A stretch of 64,000 bases of DNA, from contig NZ_PDDM01000010.1 in the NCBI RefSeq assembly GCF_002914585.1, forward strand, positions 103,036 through 167,035, in the 5' to 3' direction. This DNA is from Pseudanabaena sp. BC1403. GTDB taxonomy: Bacteria; Cyanobacteriota; Cyanobacteriia; Pseudanabaenales; Pseudanabaenaceae. Position 1 is the stretch's first letter. Each line of letters starts with the position of its first letter. The translations under genes were made by a program, and so were the position numbers. This document shows positions 17,276 through 26,739 of the stretch, piece after piece. Under the pieces are notes generated by a model, which saw only the letters and a program-made list of their open reading frames with translations, was not told where the DNA came from and did not search any database.

Positions 17276-19108
17276 TCATCCCATTCTTAAATTAGTTGGT
17301 TGTCCCCAAAGAATTTTTTCATGGGTATAGACAACCATTCCTGGCTTTGCTCCTTTAGGCTTGAACACATATTTAGGAATCGTACAGACAACAGGAACCT
17401 GATCGCTTTGCCTAGCTCGACTGTAATAGGCGGCATAATTGGCGGCAACTTGAAGATCTTGTTCGTCTGCGATCGCACCCGCAGGTAGACGCAACAACAC
17501 ATGACTGCCAGAAATTTCTTGCGCGTGAAGCCAGAGATCATATTCTCCAGCGATACGAAAGGAAATCAGATCGTTTTGATAATTATTTCTACCAACCCAG
17601 ACCTCAAACCCATTGGGAGTTGTGAAGCGATGACAGTCGGGGATTTCTTCTTGCTTGGTTCTATTGCTCTTGTTTTTGCCGCCTTTATTATTGGTCTTAG
17701 TCCTCGGTGCATATTCGGCGGTTACTTTGAGATAACTTTGCTGAGCTAGTTCTGCCCTAATTTCTCTTAAAGCAGGAAGTTCGCTTTGCTCTAATAAACT
17801 AACTGCGGTAGAAACCTGTTCGAGATAAGTGATTTCCTGCTGCACTGATTCAAGTAATGGGGCGATCGCAAGAGCTGCTCGTTTTTGTTTTTGATGTTTT
17901 TTATAAAAGGATTGTGCATTCTGGGCAGCATTGAGAGTGGGATCGAGAGGAATAATCACTGGTGCTTCTGAATGAAAATCAGTAAGTTTAATCTCTTTCA
18001 TGCCGATTTCCCAGAGATGCAAATGCGCCATTAACAAATCTGCTTTATCTTTAAAATCATCGGCTTGAGTCGAGAGTTTGAGTCGATCAAGAAATTCATT
18101 CTCTTTAATAGTTAACTTGGTTAACTGATTTTGAATCGCTTGGCTAATCTGTTGGTGCAACTGCTGAAAGGCAACTTGTCCTGTTTGCTGGGAATAGTAG
18201 CGATCGCAGAATTCGTTAACTGATAGCAAGGGTTTTAGATCCCCCCCCCTTAACAAGGGGGGAGACTTATCTTCTTCCCCCTTGTTAAGGGGGATTGAGG
18301 GGGATCTGTCGTGACTTAGGCTAGGGGTGAGGGAATATCCCTTGCCTTCTAAGTGTGGATAGAACTGCTTTTGCTCAATAGAAGTCAGCCACATTAGCCA
18401 AGCTTGATATAGTGCCTCCCATTCAGAGCGAGTTAAATCAGCAACATTTTTATCGCCATCTAAATCTGCGATCGCTATTAGCGATCGCACTAACGAAGAA
18501 CTAACACCACGATAATTGCTTAATAAATTGCGCTTAATTTCCTTTGGAATCAAGATTAAGCGATCGCGCCATGAGTCAAAAGATTCACTCAAACTGGGAA
18601 TAGCTTCGAGTAATGCTGGTGGTAATTCATAGCGATCGCCTGTTTGGATCGGGCGAACTCGCGATTGTTTCTGACTAACTTGGTGCGCAGCAGTGACAAT
18701 TTCACCATTGGCATTTACTAAAATTGCATTGCTGTACTTGCCCATTACCTCTAAATACAGATGCCATTGCACTTCGTCATCGGGACGTTTCGCAAATTGC
18801 AAATCAATTACACGCTCCCAAGGGCTAGTAAGTTTTACTGAGACAAGGGCAAATCCTGCAACTTGATGCAAAATTTGTTGGCTAAAAGTGAAAGTATCAG
18901 GCTGTTTTGATGGTGGCGCACTGAGATGCAATCTAGCTGCTTGCGGATGCCAAGATAACAAGAGCCATTGTTTTTTCTCTAAAGTTCGTAACTGTAAATG
19001 AATCGTGTGGCGATCGCTTTGATGTACCTGCTCTAACCTCGCAGGCACACAAGCTATGTTTAGCTCATGGGTCAAAGCTACAAGTGTTGTTAGATCGGCA
19101 GGTTGCAT
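17276..19108 (-). CDS. rqcH: RqcH/NFACT-family ribosome rescue protein, with in-frame repeat insertion
   Basis: Homologue of eukaryotic Rqc2/NEMF, which binds stalled 50S-peptidyl-tRNA complexes and adds C-terminal alanine tails. The NFACT-N domain fills about 1-190 (QPADLTTLVALTHEL, PDTFTFSQQILHQV, SPWERVIDLQF), a long coiled coil runs from about 300 to 460, and NFACT-R (DUF814) ends the protein (GFEVWVGRNNYQND, LWLHAQEISGSHV, KYVFKPKGAKPG). The bacterial Asp-Arg pair appears here as Glu-Arg. The ATG giving MQPADLTT matches cyanobacterial relatives. Residues about 268-291 (SPSIPLNKGEED...SPPLLRGG) come from a palindromic DNA repeat inserted in frame. Length is 610 residues with the insertion. 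Confidence 0.92.
   Translation of the reverse strand: MQPADLTTLVALTHELNIACVPARLEQVHQSDRHTIHLQLRTLEKKQWLLLSWHPQAARLHLSAPPSKQPDTFTFSQQILHQVAGFALVSVKLTSPWERVIDLQFAKRPDDEVQWHLYLEVMGKYSNAILVNANGEIVTAAHQVSQKQSRVRPIQTGDRYELPPALLEAIPSLSESFDSWRDRLILIPKEIKRNLLSNYRGVSSSLVRSLIAIADLDGDKNVADLTRSEWEALYQAWLMWLTSIEQKQFYPHLEGKGYSLTPSLSHDRSPSIPLNKGEEDKSPPLLRGGDLKPLLSVNEFCDRYYSQQTGQVAFQQLHQQISQAIQNQLTKLTIKENEFLDRLKLSTQADDFKDKADLLMAHLHLWEIGMKEIKLTDFHSEAPVIIPLDPTLNAAQNAQSFYKKHQKQKRAALAIAPLLESVQQEITYLEQVSTAVSLLEQSELPALREIRAELAQQSYLKVTAEYAPRTKTNNKGGKNKSNRTKQEEIPDCHRFTTPNGFEVWVGRNNYQNDLISFRIAGEYDLWLHAQEISGSHVLLRLPAGAIADEQDLQVAANYAAYYSRARQSDQVPVVCTIPKYVFKPKGAKPGMVVYTHEKILWGQPTNLRMG
18238..18306. repeat. 69-bp double-hairpin repeat inside rqcH
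   Basis: Opens GATCCCCC and closes GGGGGATC. Inside are two hairpins, CCCCCTTAACAAGGGGG and CCCCCTTGTTAAGGGGG, separated by about 13 bp. The length is exactly 23 codons, so the reading frame survives. C- and G-run composition is unlike the surrounding gene. Confidence 0.9.
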
Positions 19109-19129
19109 CGTTGTAATCTCATGTATGCA

Positions 19130-19197
19130 TAAAAAAGAGTGGGCGCTTTGCGTCCACTCTTTGCTCATAACAAAGGGGGCGCTTTGCGTCCCTTTTG
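19130..19197. repeat. Two similar hairpins in tandem
   Basis: AAAGAGTGGGCGC TTTGC GTCCACTCTTT and AAAGGGGGCGC TTTGC GTCCCTTT sit between the DUF6679-like gene and the rqcH start. Both share the GGCGCTTTGCGTCC core. They probably terminate the upstream gene. Confidence 0.7.
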
Positions 19198-19206
19198 TTG
19201 ATGTGA

Positions 19207-19521
19207 TTATTTGTCAGGATCAATACGGGGGCGGATTTGTTCGGCTTCAGGGCAATCATCAGACACCAACAGATCGTGCGATGCTATTCCTGTTTTGGTG
19301 AACGAAGATAGTCTTTGCGTTACAGCACCAATGCTCTCTAATCTGACCATTTCTTCCCAAGAGCAAACCTCGTCTTCATCTTCAGTCTCGTAACGAATTG
19401 TTACCACGTCTCCTTCAATATCCAATATCTTGGCTCTTTCTAGCCAACGTCCCTGATCCCTCAGGTAAATCCAAACATCGCTCTTGGCTTCACAAAGTTG
19501 ATATATTTTGCGATGTAGCAT
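19207..19521 (-). CDS. Conserved cyanobacterial protein, DUF6679-like
   Basis: A 104-residue acidic soluble protein beginning MLHRKIYQLCEAKSDVWIYL, with a central VTIRYETEDEDEVCSWEEMV and an ending DDCPEAEQIRPR. I recall this pattern as the cyanobacteria-specific DUF6679 family; the function is unknown. The N-terminal half looks like a small beta-barrel (an SH3/Tudor-like guess only). It is the first of two minus-strand genes, with rqcH 98 bp downstream after a hairpin pair. Confidence 0.78.
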   Translation of the reverse strand: MLHRKIYQLCEAKSDVWIYLRDQGRWLERAKILDIEGDVVTIRYETEDEDEVCSWEEMVRLESIGAVTQRLSSFTKTGIASHDLLVSDDCPEAEQIRPRIDPDK

Positions 19522-19675
19522 TCGCTTATGTCCTCAGGGTTACATAATTTTTAAGGTTAGAGCATACCTCAATAAGGTAAAAAACTAACCATTATCATTG
19601 TAAACGACTACATAAGCATTTGAATCTTTTTAAACTACAATTAATCGCTTCCAACTGAAAGAATAGGTATTGTAA

Positions 19676-19725
19676 AGTGAATAATTAGTGGTGTAAGACT
19701 TCGCGCACACCACTAATTATTCACT
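19676..19725. repeat. Palindrome directly upstream of the kptA ribosome binding site
   Basis: AGTGAATAATTAGTGGTGT pairs with its complement across a 12-nt loop. It ends nine bases before the kptA ATG region and is followed by GGGAAGGAA, which serves as the Shine-Dalgarno. A degenerate copy including the trailing CACTGGGAAGG is at 47504-47558. Confidence 0.75.
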
Positions 19726-19736
19726 GGGAAGGAAAT

Positions 19737-20285
19737 ATGAATAAAAATTTAGTTAAACTCAGCAAATTTGTTAGCCTTGTCTTACGACATCAGCCTGAGG
19801 TAATTGGTCTAAAACTTGATGAAAATGGTTGGGCAGATGTCGATCGCTTCATTGAACTAGCAAAAAAAAATGGCACAGATATCTCTAAAAGTGTTTTAGA
19901 GGAAATAGTTGAAACAAATAATAAAAAACGATTTTCGTTTAATGCTGAAAAGTCTAAGATTCGAGCTAATCAAGGACATTCTATTGATATTGAGTTAGGT
20001 TTAACGCCAAAGCAACCTCCTGAAAAGCTATTTCACGGTACGGCAACAAGATTTATTGAGTCAATAAGGCAACAAGGGTTGGTCGCAGGAAACCGACAAC
20101 ATGTGCATATGTCAAGTGATGAAACTACTGCTTTTAATGTCGGTCAGAGACATGGAAAACCAGTAGTTTTAAAAATTGATACATCGACAATGCTGCAAGA
20201 TGGATTTGTATTCTTTTGCTCAGAAAATTTAGTATGGCTAACGGATTTTGTCCCACCACAATATCTTGAATTTCCCATTGAATAA
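19737..20285 (+). CDS. kptA: RNA 2'-phosphotransferase (Tpt1/KptA family)
   Basis: KptA removes an internal 2'-phosphate from RNA using NAD+, giving ADP-ribose 1'',2''-cyclic phosphate. In fungi this finishes tRNA splicing; in bacteria the natural substrate is not established. At 182 residues it has the usual length. The N-terminal lobe carries SKFVSLVLRHQPE (RNA-binding Arg-His) and the NAD+ lobe carries LFHGTA, HVHMSSDE and VFFCSENLVWLTDFVP. All key family motifs are intact. Shine-Dalgarno GGAAGGA. Single gene, flanked by palindromes on both sides. Confidence 0.95.
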   Translation: MNKNLVKLSKFVSLVLRHQPEVIGLKLDENGWADVDRFIELAKKNGTDISKSVLEEIVETNNKKRFSFNAEKSKIRANQGHSIDIELGLTPKQPPEKLFHGTATRFIESIRQQGLVAGNRQHVHMSSDETTAFNVGQRHGKPVVLKIDTSTMLQDGFVFFCSENLVWLTDFVPPQYLEFPIE

Positions 20286-20321
20286 TTGTAGTGAGTGGCT
20301 TTGCCGCTCACTACAATTATT
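20281..20321. terminator. Perfect palindrome between convergent genes
   Basis: AATAATTGTAGTGAGTGGC TTT and complement, overlapping the kptA stop codon and ending three bases before the vWA-OmpA stop. Confidence 0.85.
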
Positions 20322-20323
20322 GC

Positions 20324-22747
20324 TTAACGCTGCTCTTTGAATTGAATAACCACACGACGATTAAACGCATTATCCTTTGCCGTAATTTCTTTCCGTAGGG
20401 GTTGCAGCCACGATAAAGCTTCAAACGTAACTTTGTAATTACCATCCAAGCCGCGATCGCGCAGTAATCTCACTACCTCATTTGCTCTTGCTTGTGAGAG
20501 GTCAAGATTATAGTCATAGTCTCCCATCTTGTCTGTGTGACCAATGACTTGAATGATTCCTCTTTTCCCTTGGATTTTTGTCCAGAAATTCTCAATTTTG
20601 GTTTCTTCGCCAGATATAAGTTGCGATTCATCAGATGGGAAAAAAACTACTATTTCTGCGTCTGGATTCGTAATTGGCAAAATTGATTTATTAATACTGC
20701 GATCGCTAGTTTTATTCAGGGTCGAGGAATTTGGATCGTTTGTAAGTGCTATGTTGCGATCGGATTTCGCAGTATTTTGGGAATTATTTAAATCGTCAGC
20801 ACCAGCATTTTTAGGAGGCTTATCTTTATTTGTTTTTGTCGAGGTGTTGATAGAACTATAGTCCTGAACGTCTGTCTGAGTAACAGATGAGGCTTGCGTA
20901 TCCACTTTTGGTCTGGGAACAATACCGTACTTCACTAGAGTCGCAAGAGCCATATCTCCAGTTAGTTTTTGAGGATTAGCGATCGCAATTATGTTGGATT
21001 TATTTGCAGACGCATTGCTGGAAATATCTCCAGCTAATTTCTTAGGAGTATCGCCAGAGACTTTGCCAGCAATACTCCCATGCTTCTGAGGATTGTTACT
21101 AGATGACTTATCCAGTGATTTGTCGGAATTATTGACTGATGGCTTGTCAGCAATATCATTCAGCTTATTATTAGTTTCATCCTTGGCTGCTGGATTGTTT
21201 TTTAGATTGGTGGCTGGATTGCTCGCTGCGCGAGAATTCTGGGGATTAGATTGAGTCGAACTATCTAGTAAGTTATTGTTGGCTTTATTTGTTGAATCTG
21301 TCTTCGACTCAATTACGGATTCTTCAATCACCCTAGGTACTGCTTGATTTTGCAATTTCCTATTATCTGATCGCTGGATTAAAATGCCAAAGGCGATCGC
21401 TGTCCCAATAAAAGCCGCTCCGATCAACAAAGCCGCTAATATTTTCCAAAGGCTGCTTGGTTGGTTCATCTGATTGCTAGCGATTTCCTGATCTACCTGC
21501 TCCTCCACTATGGCAACAGCCTGATCGCTTTCCTGAGCCTGAGTCTCAAAATCGAATAGTTTTTTCTTGGCTAAAGGGGCGATCGCCATAGCAGTACCTA
21601 AAATCACAGCTTGACGAATGCGTTGATTGCCTACCTCTAACTCAAACCATTGCGAATCATCGCGCATTAAAAAATCAACTTTGGCAGGTAAACCATTGGT
21701 ATAGGATTTGACGCAATTTCCTTGATCATCGTAAATAGCGCCGCTATCAGCAATAACTTGATGTTCATTAACCACTTCCGCAAAAATTTGCGAGAGACTA
21801 GTCATTTCATTCGCTATTTTGTAATCCCAAATATCAATATCTAAGCCAGTCTCAAAATCATCTAGCTCCTGCAACTGATAGCGATCGACATCATTACCAA
21901 TCCCAATCAAAACCAATTTCAAATAGTTTCTTTTACCGACGGCAATCTCTAACGCTAGCTCTCTGGTATAGCTCTTGACCTGAGCTAAGTCATCAATTCT
22001 GCCATCGGTCAAAAATATATAAATTCCTTGTGGAGCTTGATTATATTGGTTTACGAAATGGGCGATCGCAGGTAATAGCTTGGTTGTTTTACCGAGTTGG
22101 AAAGTTGCGGGCCCTGCGATCGCTAGCTGCTGACAACTAACATGATCAAATTCACCCAATACTTGAATCTCATCGCCATTACCACAGCCCCAATAAATTA
22201 ACGAGGTCTTGCCAGTCCCGTCTAAACTGCCAGCTAGATAAGCTGTAAAATCTTGAACTAATGGCTGCAAGATGTTTGCAGTATAGTTAATCTCATAGCC
22301 GCGCTCTTGGATTTCCGCAAACGCCGCCCGCTCAATCTTCCGAATCGGTTCTCCGTCCTCTAAATAAGAACGTAATCGACCTTCCTTAATATAATCAACC
22401 AACAGTTTGGGATCGACCCTTGCCTCTACTTTGCGCCCATAGGATCGTTTCATCGAGGCGCTAGCATCTAGGGCAATCCCAGTCCGCCAACCTTCAGCAA
22501 ATTTTCCCTGTGGCTCCATTGCGATCGAGAATTCCACTCGACAATCGGCAATTCCAGAATTTATCCCTGACATATTCCGCCAAACATTCACCTCGCCAAA
22601 CTCTGCTGCCACTAGATTAGCTGGCATTTGGTAGCTTTTTGATTCAATTTCTAATTCGTTCTTACCTTCATTTTTTATTTTATTTTTTATTTCACCATTG
22701 TCTGCACGTTCTAATTCAATAGGCTCGGAATTATTTTCATGTAGCAT
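20324..22747 (-). CDS. vWA-transmembrane-OmpA protein
   Basis: An 807-residue protein of unusual plan. Residues about 40-340 form a von Willebrand A domain with a metal-dependent adhesion site (ALDASASMK for DxSxS, later TDGRIDD). A single membrane helix lies at about 437-457 (ILAALLIGAAFIGTAIAFGI). A long Asn/Ser/Lys-rich linker follows to about 680. Residues about 690-807 are an OmpA/MotB-type peptidoglycan-binding domain (VIGHTDKMGDYDYNLDLSQA, RRVVIQF). With no signal peptide before it, the vWA part should be cytoplasmic and the OmpA part should grip the cell wall, linking the two. The neighbouring gene encodes a related stand-alone vWA protein. Function unknown. Confidence 0.88.
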   Translation of the reverse strand: MLHENNSEPIELERADNGEIKNKIKNEGKNELEIESKSYQMPANLVAAEFGEVNVWRNMSGINSGIADCRVEFSIAMEPQGKFAEGWRTGIALDASASMKRSYGRKVEARVDPKLLVDYIKEGRLRSYLEDGEPIRKIERAAFAEIQERGYEINYTANILQPLVQDFTAYLAGSLDGTGKTSLIYWGCGNGDEIQVLGEFDHVSCQQLAIAGPATFQLGKTTKLLPAIAHFVNQYNQAPQGIYIFLTDGRIDDLAQVKSYTRELALEIAVGKRNYLKLVLIGIGNDVDRYQLQELDDFETGLDIDIWDYKIANEMTSLSQIFAEVVNEHQVIADSGAIYDDQGNCVKSYTNGLPAKVDFLMRDDSQWFELEVGNQRIRQAVILGTAMAIAPLAKKKLFDFETQAQESDQAVAIVEEQVDQEIASNQMNQPSSLWKILAALLIGAAFIGTAIAFGILIQRSDNRKLQNQAVPRVIEESVIESKTDSTNKANNNLLDSSTQSNPQNSRAASNPATNLKNNPAAKDETNNKLNDIADKPSVNNSDKSLDKSSSNNPQKHGSIAGKVSGDTPKKLAGDISSNASANKSNIIAIANPQKLTGDMALATLVKYGIVPRPKVDTQASSVTQTDVQDYSSINTSTKTNKDKPPKNAGADDLNNSQNTAKSDRNIALTNDPNSSTLNKTSDRSINKSILPITNPDAEIVVFFPSDESQLISGEETKIENFWTKIQGKRGIIQVIGHTDKMGDYDYNLDLSQARANEVVRLLRDRGLDGNYKVTFEALSWLQPLRKEITAKDNAFNRRVVIQFKEQR

Positions 22748-22790
22748 GGCATTCTATTTCTATTGCTGTTTAATTACCAATTCTCTCAAC

Positions 22791-22843
22791 CCAAATAATA
22801 GTTGTCAAACCATACAAAGCAAGGTTTGACAACTATTATTTGG
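22791..22843. repeat. Palindrome between the two vWA genes
   Basis: CCAAATAATAGTTGTCAAACC and complement around an 11-nt loop. It lies after the stop-proximal end of the 335-residue vWA gene and before the larger one on the same strand, so it may attenuate read-through. Confidence 0.75.
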
Positions 22844-22854
22844 GATTCACTTAT

Positions 22855-23862
22855 TTATACGAAGTCTACAACATCTTTCCATTGTTCAGATTCCGTAATC
22901 AGAGGTGCATCTAATGGGGTAGGCAAAGCTTCCGAAATGTCTTGCGTCACGTTGCCACCCGAAAACTCTAGGGTAAAAGCCGTTGAACCCGCAGGTAACT
23001 TAAAACGCATTAGTGCAGGGACACCGAAGTTATACTCTTCACAAACCGTTCCTGACTGATTGAGAATGCGTCCATAATGCGTAACAATTGTTTCTGCTGA
23101 CACAAATTCCTTGAAAATCTGTTCCAAAATCTGAATATCATCAGCAACTTGATAATCCCATAGGTCAATCTCACGACCTGCGGCATCCTTCACAAAGCTG
23201 CCTTCAAACATATTGTCTAGTTCTTCTAATTGTTTTTCATCAATCTCTTTACCAACGCCGATTAACAAAAGTTTGATAAATGGTTTGGTTTGATCCGCAA
23301 TCTCTAGAGCATATTTAAAGCAATATTCTTTCACATCTTCAAGATCTTCGATGGTGCCATCGGTGATGATCAGACAAATTGCCGCAGGTTGCTTGACCCC
23401 GATCGCAGGAGCATCTTGATATTTATTAATAAAATATTTTAGGGGTGGCAAGAGTTTTGTCCCAGTTCCCCAAGGAATTTTTGGACCTTTGATCGCAATT
23501 TGCTCGATCTCTTCACCGCTATAGCTGCCCAAATCTTCGATCAGTTCACCTGCTGCACCGCAAGCCCAATTGATCAAGTCAACTTTACCTGTAGCTGCAA
23601 AATTGGCAAGATACTTAACCATCACCCTTGTTACTGGTTCAACGACGTTGTGAGTAACGGCGGCACTGGCAAAAAAACTGCTGACGACACCACTGATGCC
23701 ATACATCTTTTTCATCGAGGCAGAACCATCTAGGGCTAAGCCAACTCTTGCGCCTTCAATGTCTGGAACCATCAGAATAGTTGCAACGATGTCAATATCT
23801 CCATTGTTTTGGGGATAAACATTGACTTCACCAAAGGGCTGAACGACACTTTTTAACTGCAT
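22855..23862 (-). CDS. Stand-alone von Willebrand A domain protein
   Basis: A 335-residue soluble protein that is essentially one vWA domain plus a C-terminal beta-rich part. The metal site reads ALDGSASMK, so the DxSxS triad is intact; ITDGTIEDLEDVKEY follows later. It aligns along its length with residues about 35-390 of the downstream vWA-OmpA protein (shared WGCG/WACG, TKLLP, LLIGVG, IDIWDY/IDLWDY strings), so they arose by duplication. It resembles TerY-like vWA proteins in general shape, but no tellurium-resistance genes are near. It is the first gene of the likely pair, 107 bp upstream of the larger gene. Confidence 0.88.
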   Translation of the reverse strand: MQLKSVVQPFGEVNVYPQNNGDIDIVATILMVPDIEGARVGLALDGSASMKKMYGISGVVSSFFASAAVTHNVVEPVTRVMVKYLANFAATGKVDLINWACGAAGELIEDLGSYSGEEIEQIAIKGPKIPWGTGTKLLPPLKYFINKYQDAPAIGVKQPAAICLIITDGTIEDLEDVKEYCFKYALEIADQTKPFIKLLLIGVGKEIDEKQLEELDNMFEGSFVKDAAGREIDLWDYQVADDIQILEQIFKEFVSAETIVTHYGRILNQSGTVCEEYNFGVPALMRFKLPAGSTAFTLEFSGGNVTQDISEALPTPLDAPLITESEQWKDVVDFV

Positions 23863-24032
23863 ACTCGGACTCTCTGATATTTCACATCAAAATATTAACG
23901 TATATGGCTTTAACTAAGTAGGTAGACACAATTAAATATAAAATCTTAAAGCTTGCGATGCCCGCGCAGCGATTGGCAAGGGAGAGGAATCTGCATTTTA
24001 ATTGAGCCGAGCCACTTAGTGATGATTTTTAT

Positions 24033-24096
24033 ACAGTAATCCTAAATAGTTTGCAAGTGAATGGTCACTCTCTTGCAAACTATTTAGGATTACTGT
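24033..24096. terminator. Palindrome spanning the acetyltransferase stop
   Basis: ACAGTAATCCTAAATAGTTT GCAAG with a loop of about 14 nt. The stop codon of the acetyltransferase gene is within the right arm. Confidence 0.8.
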
Positions 24097-24610
24097 CAGG
24101 TGCAAAAGCTTCGATCCTCTGGTCAGTATCCGATGTCGGCACACGATGGATTTCGCTGTCAATATGTTTGACCATTAAGTGACGTTTTTCGCGGCGGAAA
24201 CCTAGTTTAGTATAGAGAGCTTCGGCTGGCTCATTCCAGAAGTCTACAACTAGAGACAGCGATCGCATATTTTGAGTTTGTAGATATTCCTCGATTAGCT
24301 TAAATACTTTTTTGCCAATACCCCGACCCCGATAGTCTTCACGGATATATAACTCATCAACAAGCCCACAGCGTCCGTGATATTCCATACTAAAAAAGAA
24401 TGTCAGCGCCACATATCCAATGGGGCGATCGCGATCGCAAATTAGCCAAATCACACCAAATTGTTCATCACTCAGCAAAGCAATAAATGCTTTGACTACA
24501 CCTTCATCAAAAGCGATACTCTCAAATTGATAGAACTCCTGCACAAGTTCCATCAGTGGATCGATATCAATAAATTGTGCTAGGCGAAAATCAAGATTAA
24601 GTTCACTCAT
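24080..24610 (-). CDS. GNAT family N-acetyltransferase
   Basis: A 176-residue acyl-CoA-dependent acetyltransferase. The acetyl-CoA binding motif is clear (YIREDYRGRGIGKKVFKLIE), preceded by the beta4 strand of the fold and followed by VVDFWNEPAEALYTKLGF. The substrate cannot be told; small-molecule amines or proteins are both possible. It starts four bases after the tautomerase gene stop, so the two are co-transcribed. Confidence 0.9.
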   Translation of the reverse strand: MSELNLDFRLAQFIDIDPLMELVQEFYQFESIAFDEGVVKAFIALLSDEQFGVIWLICDRDRPIGYVALTFFFSMEYHGRCGLVDELYIREDYRGRGIGKKVFKLIEEYLQTQNMRSLSLVVDFWNEPAEALYTKLGFRREKRHLMVKHIDSEIHRVPTSDTDQRIEAFAPDSNPK

Positions 24611-24613
24611 AGA

Positions 24614-25003
24614 CTAGACGTTTACCTTATAGTTCAAGTTCAACTCATCCCCAGACATCCCTCGGATGCCCCAATTATAGCTTGGTGTCTCAATTAAAAT
24701 GATTTCAATATCTAATGGAGCAATATCCAATTTTTCTTTTAGACGCTCAAATAATAAGCGATAGAGATTTTTCTTTGCTTCTACAGTACGTCCTGCAAAC
24801 AGCAGGATCTCGATGATGATATATTTTTCAGTGCGATCGCTAGGATACTCAAAGTCTTCAGCTTGCAATGGGAAGAATCTCTGAAACTTTTTTTCTGGAG
24901 GATAGTTAAGCGCATCAACTACACAGGAATGAATGGTAGTTGATAGAGGTTCACGATTTTGCTGAATAAAATCAGCGTTTCCATAGATTTTTGTTTGGGG
25001 CAT
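24614..25003 (-). CDS. Tautomerase family protein
   Basis: A 129-residue protein of the MIF/4-oxalocrotonate tautomerase superfamily, two-domain type (Tautomerase_2 like). Typical strings are HSCVVDALNYPPEKKFQRFF, a beta-alpha-beta unit with IIIEILLFAGRT and an ending ETPSYNWGIRG. The catalytic Pro that normally follows the initiator Met is present (MPQTKIYG). Substrate unknown. First gene of a two-gene operon with the GNAT acetyltransferase. Confidence 0.85.
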   Translation of the reverse strand: MPQTKIYGNADFIQQNREPLSTTIHSCVVDALNYPPEKKFQRFFPLQAEDFEYPSDRTEKYIIIEILLFAGRTVEAKKNLYRLLFERLKEKLDIAPLDIEIILIETPSYNWGIRGMSGDELNLNYKVNV

Positions 25004-25027
25004 AACTTATAAAATGATATTAATTAC

Positions 25028-25174
25028 TGATGTTACGTGGAAGTTTCTAAAACCTCACCCCTAGCCCCTCTCCTTGCAAAGGAGAGGGGAACAAGAAAAA
25101 GCTCTGGCTCCCCTTCTCCTTGCAAGGAGAAGGGGTTGGGGGATGTGGTGCATTTTTCTTTCCACGTAACATCA
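25028..25174 (-). mobile_element. 147-bp miniature inverted-repeat element, copy 1
   Basis: Ends TGATGTTACGTGGAA and TTCCACGTAACATCA. Inside are two hairpins built on CCCCTCTCC..GGAGAGGGG and CCCCTTCTCC..GGAGAAGGGG. Read on the other strand it matches the copy at 30748-30894 in 146 of 147 positions. The eight bases TTAATTAC occur directly left of it and again one base to its right, as expected for a target duplication. No coding capacity. Confidence 0.92.
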
Positions 25175-25184
25175 CTTAATTACA

Positions 25185-25222
25185 AAAAAAGAGGGAGCGC
25201 ATTGCGCTCCCTCTTTTTTTAA
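25185..25222. terminator. Terminator after ahcY
   Basis: AAAAAAAGAGGGAGCGC ATT GCGCTCCCTCTTTTTTT: GC stem with A and T runs on both sides. Confidence 0.9.
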
Positions 25223-25228
25223 GAAAGC

Positions 25229-26533
<1,305 letters not shown>

Positions 26534-26599
26534 TTACAAAATTTAACCTCATTATATGCCAAGTAAACTAAATTGTTCGTCCCATCTCGTAACTTCCAG

Positions 26600-26724
26600 C
26601 AATTCTCATTTTAAAAATCGGTTGTTTGAAAGCCCGCCGTTGGCGGGCTTTCAAACAACCGATTTTGGTGTTTCCAGCGCCGAAGGCGCTGGAAACGCCA
26701 AAATCGGTTTCATAATGAGAATTG
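26600..26724. repeat. Two-hairpin repeat (CAATTCTCATT family), copy 1
   Basis: Outer ends CAATTCTCATTTTAAAAATC and ATAATGAGAATTG. Inside, hairpin 1 is GGTTGTTTGAAAGCCCGCC and complement, hairpin 2 is GGTGTTTCCAGCGCC and near-complement, with AAAATCGG linkers. Arms differ from other copies by paired changes. Confidence 0.9.
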
Positions 26725-26739
26725 TTGCGTAACTTCCAG

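Noticed and set aside
22855..23862. Assignment of the vWA pair to a tellurite-resistance (Ter) or MoxR-type system
   Set aside because: No TerD, TerC or MoxR AAA ATPase gene is nearby; resemblance is limited to the vWA fold.
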